Shown: positions 58,201 through 64,000 of the stretch, in pieces | Layout of the letters: every line of letters begins with the position of its first letter | Numbering within the stretch: position 1 is the stretch's first letter | Assembly: GCA_958510875.1 (NCBI GenBank) | Contig: OY294071.1 | Span: 35,246,581-35,310,580, forward strand | Direction of reading: 5' to 3' | Length of the DNA: 64,000 bases | Origin: Endomychus coccineus | Taxonomy: Eukaryota; Arthropoda; Insecta; Coleoptera; Endomychidae | Made by a program: the position numbers and the translations under genes | Notes under the pieces: generated by a model | Told to the model about the DNA's origin: nothing | The model's input: only the letters and a program-made list of their open reading frames with translations | Databases searched by the model: none

Positions 58201-61200
58201 TTTGATATTGATGGAGGTTTACAACTTAGAGAACGAGAGAGAAATTTAGATTTAAGAAATAACAGGCTATCGTTACCAGAAATAAAATTAATGAATACAT
58301 CGCAGAATTTCCAGGAGGAATTGAGAGAAGCAACGAAAAGATTGAGAAGAACAAAGGTAGAGGAAGATACGAATTTATTTAACTCTTTATCGAATGATCT
58401 GCTAGCTAATAAACCAAACAAAGAAAAACTCAAAACGTTAGACCTTAACTTCAACAAGAAAGAAGATGCCATAAATCAACTAAAAGAAATTGCCAGGATT
58501 GTGGACAGTCATCCAGTCAGTCCAGCTATAGATTTCGTGAGAGGTGAATGTTCTGGAAAAGAATCTTCACCAGAACAATCTCCACCACGAATAATAACTG
58601 AAACTAGCAACGAACAACCAAAAATGTTCTATTTTGGAATGGATAATTCTTTAGAAAATCTGGATTATTCTAATGATATAATAGATACATTCACATCAAA
58701 TTTACATCCAGTAACTCGAATGAAAGTGCCAAATTCCTCCGAATCCGAAATTTCAAGCGAATTGGAAATGGACGATAGCCATTCACGTTCCGGAATTGAT
58801 TTACAATTGCGACCAATCTTGCCAAAAAAGCAATTGGAAATCCCTAGGTTCTCTCCTGCAGCAGCATGGAAAATGTTATCTTCTATAGATGCTACAGATA
58901 GTGCCGTTGCTAGTGATGATATACCAGCTTTTCTAGAAGAACGAATTGAAAAATACGCCAGGCCTCCGCCTCCTACTATTCAGATGGGTCAGCGCTCTAC
59001 CAATGATAAATCTGGGGACTCTGGAATATCAGGAGATGCGGGTCCTACTGGATACGACGATTCCCCAGAAATATCCCATGCAAAATGTAAATTAGAGGTA
59101 TGTGTAAATAATTGTTGTGATTGTAGCATCATAGAGCGTCATACAAACGTAATACATACTTATATCTACATTATATACGTTAACTACATACGTTTAAATG
59201 CTCCAGGATTTGAGAGCAGCTTATCAATTATAAATACAACTCACTATCTTTAGTTGAGTCTTGTGCAGTTTCATTCTTCTTGATTCAATTTGAAATATCA
59301 TCTCCTAATTTTAGTTTCTTTAAATTGAATTGTTTAGTGACTATTTGAATCATCCAAAATTCAACTTCTCAATATCAGACCATTTGTTAGGAAACTGTAA
59401 TCAACTAAATGTAAATCATTGTTTTCAGATTCCAACAGAGTTCAAAAGTCGAGCACAAGGGATTTCTTGGACACCCCAGCAAGACCTAGGAGATGATTCA
59501 AGTTTAGAAGAAGGAATCAATAATATTAACTCTGGATATTCTACAAAAGTAGCATACTCTAACAGACCCCATGTCTTCAGTCTGTCGTTACCAAGAGACA
59601 ATCAATTAGCCTCCTATATGGGGGACAAATCGACCGCACCATCTACTAGTTTGCAAAAATTGAAAAGGTCAGTATCTGGTGTTCTTGGAAGTCTTAATAA
59701 AAAAGATATTCAGCAAGCGAATGCAGCTCAAGATAAAGGAGAAAACTGGTTTCTAAGTAGATCAGCACCAAATTCGTTAAATAATGGATTCAATTCTCTG
59801 GAAATAAAGAGATCCCAGAAGTCGGATGAATCAGATCATCCAATAGTATCATCGTCCAAACATAATTCTGGTAGAGTGATGTATTTACCTGAAATAGATA
59901 GCATCCATGATCGTTTTCTCAGGCCTAGAACTAGAGATGAAAAGCGAAATCGATCAAAAAGCGCAGACCGCACTCAAGTACAAATGAAATTGTCGGTCTT
60001 TTCGAAATCGTGCGAAAACATTACGGAAACGAAGTCAAATTCTGAACCTGAAGATCTTCAAGATCCACCGAAGCATGACGGTGAATGGAAGTTTACTCGT
60101 AAACCGAAGAGGTTCACTTTCCAAAGTACCGTTAGACAAATAGAACGGCGAAGATTAGCTGAAAAATTATCTCGAGAAGCTGAGAAGAAAGAGAAACAAA
60201 GACGCAGGGAGCTAGAAGCTATGCAAAAAGTTGAAGAAGAGTTTCAGAAGAAGAGAGCAAGGTTGGTTCATGGTTACTATTGCCGATTTCATATTTTATT
60301 CAAAGAGTTTTTTAGGGAGAAGGCATCTATTAGACAACAGCTACGACTGTTTTCAATGGATGATGATAGTTGGTCAGGCTTGCCAACTGACGTAGAAGTA
60401 AAGAATACTGTAAGTATGAATAGTCAACTTTGTCTTAGTTGATTACAATCAATATCTTACTAGGCTAGACCTGAACCAGATGGTGCTGTATCATCGTCTG
60501 CAACTTCGTCGCCATCATTGCCAATGCAGAAGCCCCAACAACAGACTAAGAAGATATATCAAAAAAATAAGAAAGCCTCTGATAACACTAAATATCGACC
60601 AAGTTCGGAGAGTTCTGAAGAAAATAAAATGAAAGCACCAATTACTCAAATTTTATCAGAGTTTCACCAACCCCAAAGAGAATATAAAGATTATAGAGGG
60701 AGTAACAGATTTTTGGGCGATTCGTATGATAAGCAAACTACCGTTCATCCTAAAGTTACCTGCAAAATGCCAAACGCTAAAGGTGAATATTTAATATGTC
60801 TTGGATTTCTACATTCCTCGAGTGTATATAATCTGACACTGGTGCTGTTTTGCAGCTTGACTCACATGTTAGATGGTCTGTATATTATGCTATTTATATT
60901 TGTGACTTAGTTTGTATGACTATTAGGACTATTATTAACCATGTAAATATCTAAAGGAAAGGGAGAGATCACCCCCACCTTCGTACCATGTTCTAGAGAG
61001 GTCAATGTATTCATAACTGTGGAATCACTAACACTAATAGCTCTTATGAATAGAATGTAAGAGCTTTAGTGTATGCTTGGGAGCTGAACTCCATACATGT
61101 GCACATTACTCCAGGGAAGGTCGAATCTGTGCTCTGTAGATCACGAGAAGCTGGGCCGGGGTGTAAAGTAACTTTTGACACGGAATAGATAACCAAACTT

Positions 61201-62892
61201 TTGTGAAACTTTTAACACATCATCGTCTCATGAGTGGATACTGTTGGTGGTAAGGACTTCATAGGAACAGTTGTACCCACCATCATCATATTATTGATTG
61301 TGGGTTCCGCCTTCCTGGAGAAAATACAAGCTCGAGTTTTGGTTACTTTACTATATTTTACCAGATTATCACATCCCCATTCCATAATTCTTGCCATTAT
61401 TGTTTATTTATTGCATTGACCTGTCCCCGTCTTGCACCTTTGACTTCATTAGCTGATATAAGGCCACTATAGGAAAAAAAAGATATAGTTTCCACGAAAA
61501 CAAAATGCGTAGAATACGTTGGAGTATACATCATTAAATTTGCTAGAAAGAAACACTCTATATCCTCCATTGAAGAATTGGGTGAAATGTAGGCTGTTAC
61601 TATTAGACAACGTTGTTCATTAATAATGCTTTCTGCGGTACAAATATCTCCACATTCTTCACTCACTGCTGGAAGAACGCCAGCTACTGACAATTTCGTT
61701 ATGGCTCCACCTCACCTACCACAAGCGCATGCGTGTGTCGATTTCCGCGTGACGATTTCGTCTAGTAGGAGGCTTCTGTAAAAACGTATTCTACGTTAAA
61801 GGCTGTATGAAGTCTACCATCATCCGCAAAGCTATGGATGAAGGTACACTTTGGATCTCTTCGAATCTTGCACTATAAAGCATTCGTACGATGCAAGAGA
61901 TAAACAAATTCGATCAGAGATAAGCCCTAATATTCTTACATCTAGAAAAATATTTCTTTCAACATTCATAATAAAATACCAAATTTTATTAAGGAGGGCG
62001 AAATTTAGACAAAATAAAATTGTCTCTGAAAACTTGAAACAGTTTCTAAAAAACAATACTTTCCTCATATGGTATGCGCCAATAAAATGAATTATTAAGT
62101 ATTTATTGATATGTTTCTTGATGATTGTTTATATTTTAAACTATAATTAGTTCTTATTTTCTATATTTTGTATTATTACAGGATTGTATTGACTCCGATA
62201 GTGTGACTCCACAACCCCAAATTTCACCGTTGTAGATTCAAATTCGTATTTTTACAAATTGCTCTTTATTCCTATGTATATAAAGATCATAATATAGCAA
62301 CTTTACTGTAATGTTGGAGCTGAATGATTTGCTCTTATTTTGACATAAAAATTGTTAAGTTTTACTTTATAATTTATATTTATTATTATAGTGTACCACC
62401 TTCGCATTGGAAGTTCTTAACTAATTGCTATAAGAAATAAAATGAATAAAACTTGAAAAGGAAAACAATGAGGTTATTTTAATCCTTATTTCCCAGTGCG
62501 ATAAGGGTCAAATTTGCCGAAATTCTTATGGCATTGAGTGGTGGGTGTGTGACGACATCACTATCGGAGTCAATTCGGAATTTTAATCTGTTTGTAATTT
62601 TTGTGACCACTTATGTACTATTGGAACTAATAAATTTCTTCAATGACAAGGTGACGAGTGCGTGCCTTAGAGTTCTTAGGTGCATTCACATCGTGAATTG
62701 TTTTTTATGTTGGAATAAAGTACGGAAATAATTTTTGCAGCTTCAACAAGTGGAAATGGAACTAATTATCGAAGAGATTTTGCGCATGGTGTTAAAACCA
62801 CAAAATCTGGAGGTAGCACATATTCAGATGATTCACAATCAAGAACCTCTCCACGGATGTATTACAGTAAACACGGGCCCATTACCAGGTAA
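55055..62892 (+). CDS. Myristoylation-signal protein with charged helix, eight coding exons, 1,002 aa
   Basis: Coding exons 55,055-55,288, 57,312-57,467, 57,721-57,855, 58,012-59,097, 59,429-60,261, 60,316-60,409, 60,464-60,782 and 62,741-62,892 join without a stop and with matching phases; every intron is GT-AG. The start MGNIGS has the G2 and S6 of an N-myristoylation signal, suggesting membrane attachment, and an in-frame TAA lies just upstream. Residues 131-175 hold KRFGSEPDLRLAP and KYKAPPPPKH. Much of 176-750 is Ser/Asn/Glu-rich and probably disordered. Residues 755-835 (GEWKFTRKPKRFTF, then a long Glu/Lys/Arg helix, then EKASIRQQLRLFSM) look the most conserved part. The C-terminus is SKHGPITR. 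I do not recognise the family; a scaffold or cytoskeletal adaptor role would be inference only. No enzymatic motif or membrane segment is seen. Confidence 0.88.
55530..57060. repeat. Tandem array of about 300-bp units inside intron 1
   Basis: The landmark TTCCAGCGTTAGTTTTAACC (with small changes) recurs at about 55,743, 56,039, 56,349, 56,659 and 56,949, giving spacings of roughly 296, 310, 310 and 290 bp. A diverged unit precedes (from about 55,530). A second landmark AATACATAATGAACATAATA recurs once per unit. Central units are most alike, edge units most diverged, the usual pattern for arrays evolving by unequal exchange. Confidence 0.92.
57312..57467 (+). CDS. Coding exon 2 (residues 79-130)
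   Basis: 156 bp between TTTACAG and AAG|GTGAGA, phase 0 on both sides. It encodes GDEPESCRNEKTKEHGLPSK and ends NHAYREK. Being a multiple of three, it can be skipped without a frame change. Confidence 0.82.
57721..57855 (+). CDS. Coding exon 3 (residues 131-175)
   Basis: 135 bp between TTTCTAG and GCT|GTAAGT. It encodes MKRFGSEPDLRLAPQHRAND and KKKYKAPPPPKHIREA. The exon starts with ATG, so it could serve as an internal start in transcripts lacking exon 1. The proline run could bind an SH3, WW or EVH1 domain, which is inference. Confidence 0.85.
58012..59097 (+). CDS. Coding exon 4 (residues 176-537)
   Basis: 1,086 bp from CTTTCAG to GAG|GTATGT. Begins MEKSLEWEENSSTENSSPMR. It holds a charged segment with REATKRLRRTKVEEDTNLF and, near its end, EIPRFSPAAAWKMLSSID, EERIEKYARPPPPTIQ and KSGDSGISGDAGPTGYDDSP, which look more constrained than the rest. 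It also starts with ATG directly at the acceptor. Confidence 0.88.
59429..60261 (+). CDS. Coding exon 5 (residues 538-815, with exon 6)
   Basis: 833 bp from GTTTTCAG. Contains SRAQGISWTPQQDLGDDSSL, HVFSLSLPRDNQLASYM, SVSGVLGSLNKKD, then the block GEWKFTRKPKRFTFQSTVRQ and the start of the Glu/Lys/Arg helix ERRRLAEKLSREAEKKEKQR. It ends GCA AG in phase 2. Confidence 0.88.
60316..60409 (+). CDS. Coding exon 6 (residues 815-846)
   Basis: 94 bp that complete the split Arg codon and encode EKASIRQQLRLFSMDDDSWS then GLPTDVEVKNT, ending ACT|GTAAGT in phase 0. The preceding 54-bp intron is free of stops in frame. Confidence 0.8.
60464..60782 (+). CDS. Coding exon 7 (residues 847-952)
   Basis: 319 bp from ATCTTACTAG. 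It encodes ARPEPDGAVSSSATSSPSLP, a Gln/Lys-rich linker and TQILSEFHQPQREYKDYRGS, ending NAK plus one base before GTGAAT. Confidence 0.8.
60960..61700 (-). mobile_element. LINE remnant in the last intron: endonuclease piece plus family A RT end
   Basis: Minus-strand frame 61,693-61,480 has INEQRCLIVTAYISPNSSME, the strand and Y-I-SP motif of the LINE apurinic-type endonuclease domain. It runs directly into RT C-terminal sequence, ARIMEWGCDNLVKYSKVTKT and ACIFSRKAEPTINN (61,400-61,290). The catalytic RT between them is deleted. The copy is antisense to the host gene. Confidence 0.78.
62182..62235 (+). CDS. Possible alternative terminal exon
   Basis: GTATTATTACAG is followed by 17 codons reading DCIDSDSVTPQPQISPL and a TAG. 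Its open phase is 0, so it could follow exon 6 (skipping exon 7) but not exon 7, whose donor is in phase 1. Two AATAAA signals follow at about 62,435-62,450. Confidence 0.35.
   Translation, partial: DCIDSDSVTPQPQISPL
62433..62452 (+). terminator. Poly(A) signals for a possible short transcript
   Basis: AATAAAATGAATAAAA holds two overlapping-range AATAAA hexamers about 200 bp after the TAG at 62,235. Confidence 0.4.
62741..62892 (+). CDS. Coding exon 8, last exon (residues 953-1,002)
   Basis: 152 bp from ATTTTTGCAG, phase 1. It encodes (A)STSGNGTNYRRDFAHGV, KSGGSTYSDDSQSRTS and SKHGPITR, then TAA. The stop overlaps a possible donor (CCAG|GTAATT), so a longer splice form cannot be excluded. 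An AATAAA at about 63,179 may end the transcript. Confidence 0.78.
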
Positions 62893-64000
62893 TTAGATAT
62901 GTAATGTGAACAATCAACATTTTGAAATTTTCAATTTTTAGGTTTTAATATTAAATGCTAATTTGTTGGCAGATATGTATTTAATAGTTGTATTTATGTA
63001 ATATTTTTATTTTTATAATTATTGTATGAATATGTATATATTATATGAAATACAGTGTATTATAGATTATGAGTTGAGTTTATTTTCACTTCCTTCGCAA
63101 GCAGTTATTGAACTTAAAATTAGGAGGGTTAAGTAAGATTATATAAAGTCTATTATATGAAGCTAAGTTTCAATTTGCGAATAAAAATGTCTGTAACTGA
63201 GGGATTAAACTAATATTTCCTAGATAATCATCATTCTTTAGAATTCCTAACAATAAATCAGTACTTCGTTTGAGTGCTGCCATCTAGTAAGGAAAGCTCT
63301 AATAATTTGAAATACACAGTATCAAAAACAGGATCCTAATCTTAATTTAATATCAACTATCTCATAGAGATAGTTCGGCAATTCACCAACAGATGCTATA
63401 TGATATCTAATTAGAACCCATTATTGTTACATTTTCTATATCGCTGTAGAACAAACATATAATGGGGTTTGGCAAAGAAATGATTACTTATTTTTCTATG
63501 GAGTAGTTGTAAATAACTCCATAACATCGTGTAAAAATGAAGTTATTACCAAAAACCCTAAACAAAAATTGCATCAAATTATCATTTAAAGAAATGGTTG
63601 TGGTTCTTAATTTATCTTATTAGAAACCCCTAAAAGTGATAATAGGTGTTGATTGTAGATGGGGAGTATTATGTTTGATACCCAATCAACTGAAAAGACT
63701 CCATCAAAATAAAGACTTACCTTAAAAATTAGCGCTTCTGGTAAAGAATATGAAATTGCACCAAATCTGATAACGTCAGTAGATCAGTAAGAGTTCCACT
63801 GATGTACTGAAGATGGCAACTCTGGTACCGAAACACATGTTTCAATTTCTGGAAAATTGTTAGGGAAAGAATTAGGGTTTTCACAATTCTCAAATCAAAT
63901 ATAGACCTATTCAGAAATATTGAAGACATAATTGAACGTTCAAATAGGTCCAAGCTATAGGTATATATTTTAACCTAACTTTGATCAAATTAGTATGAAA
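62893..64000. other. 3' untranslated and flanking sequence; no further gene
   Basis: AT-rich sequence. A decayed hammerhead-like motif, CTGAAGA (63,807-63,813) ... GAAA (63,830-63,833) with an ACA/TGT stem III but no stem I, lies in 63,800-63,850. Confidence 0.45.

Noticed and set aside
58149..58472. 107-codon minus-strand frame
   Set aside because: Shadow of the large coding exon 4, which has matching splice phases on the plus strand.
60783..62235. Splice from exon 7 into 62,182
   Set aside because: Exon 7 ends in phase 1, which would read three codons and stop; the candidate exon is open only in phase 0.

Overview
The window is a stretch of AT-rich animal nuclear DNA, almost certainly insect. 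The evidence is one spliced gene with short GT-AG introns (two of 54 bp) and a dense mix of decayed arthropod-type mobile elements: R1/jockey-like LINEs, Penelope-like elements (PLEs), mariner-like and hAT DNA transposons, fold-back elements and a tRNA-derived SINE. I cannot assign a species; a beetle would fit but is not shown.

Layout. 1-55,000 is repeat-rich non-coding DNA. One LINE family recurs five times (2,290-3,430 minus; 7,400-8,240 minus; 38,230-39,540 plus; 53,590-54,150 minus; 60,960-61,700 minus), and another LINE reverse transcriptase fragment lies at 29,150-29,830 minus. R1-like fragments with RNase H and a C-terminal zinc knuckle occur at 5,816-6,041, 11,430-12,920, 15,110-15,780, 17,050-17,760, 18,620-19,170, 24,590-24,945, 27,200-28,760, 42,430-42,620 and 44,370-45,640. 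Penelope-like GIY-YIG fragments lie at 13,440-13,880, 23,370-23,937, 33,460-34,470 and 35,865-35,935. DNA elements include a 2.2 kb mariner-like element with about 480-bp terminal inverted repeats (20,791-23,020), two hAT-type non-autonomous elements with perfect 8-bp target duplications (20,157-20,652 and 24,659-24,893), a mariner remnant (51,270-52,017) and several large palindromes. Two short exon-like stretches (32,514-32,648 and 36,697-36,768) may belong to genes that are otherwise not recognisable here.

55,028-63,200 holds the only well-supported protein gene. It has eight coding exons on the plus strand that join, with consistent splice phases, into a 1,002-residue protein. The protein has an N-myristoylation-type start (MGNIGS), long Ser/Pro-rich disordered stretches and a highly charged helix near residues 772-835. 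I do not recognise the family. Its first coding intron carries an array of roughly 300-bp tandem repeats, its last intron carries a LINE remnant, and a possible alternative last exon with its own poly(A) signals lies in that intron.

The most interesting signal is a set of sequences that satisfy the hammerhead ribozyme consensus by eye: 49,007-49,053 on the minus strand (best), 14,805-14,846 plus and 1,556-1,602 plus. The best one sits in one arm of a 433-bp inverted repeat whose other arm carries a decayed copy in the opposite orientation.
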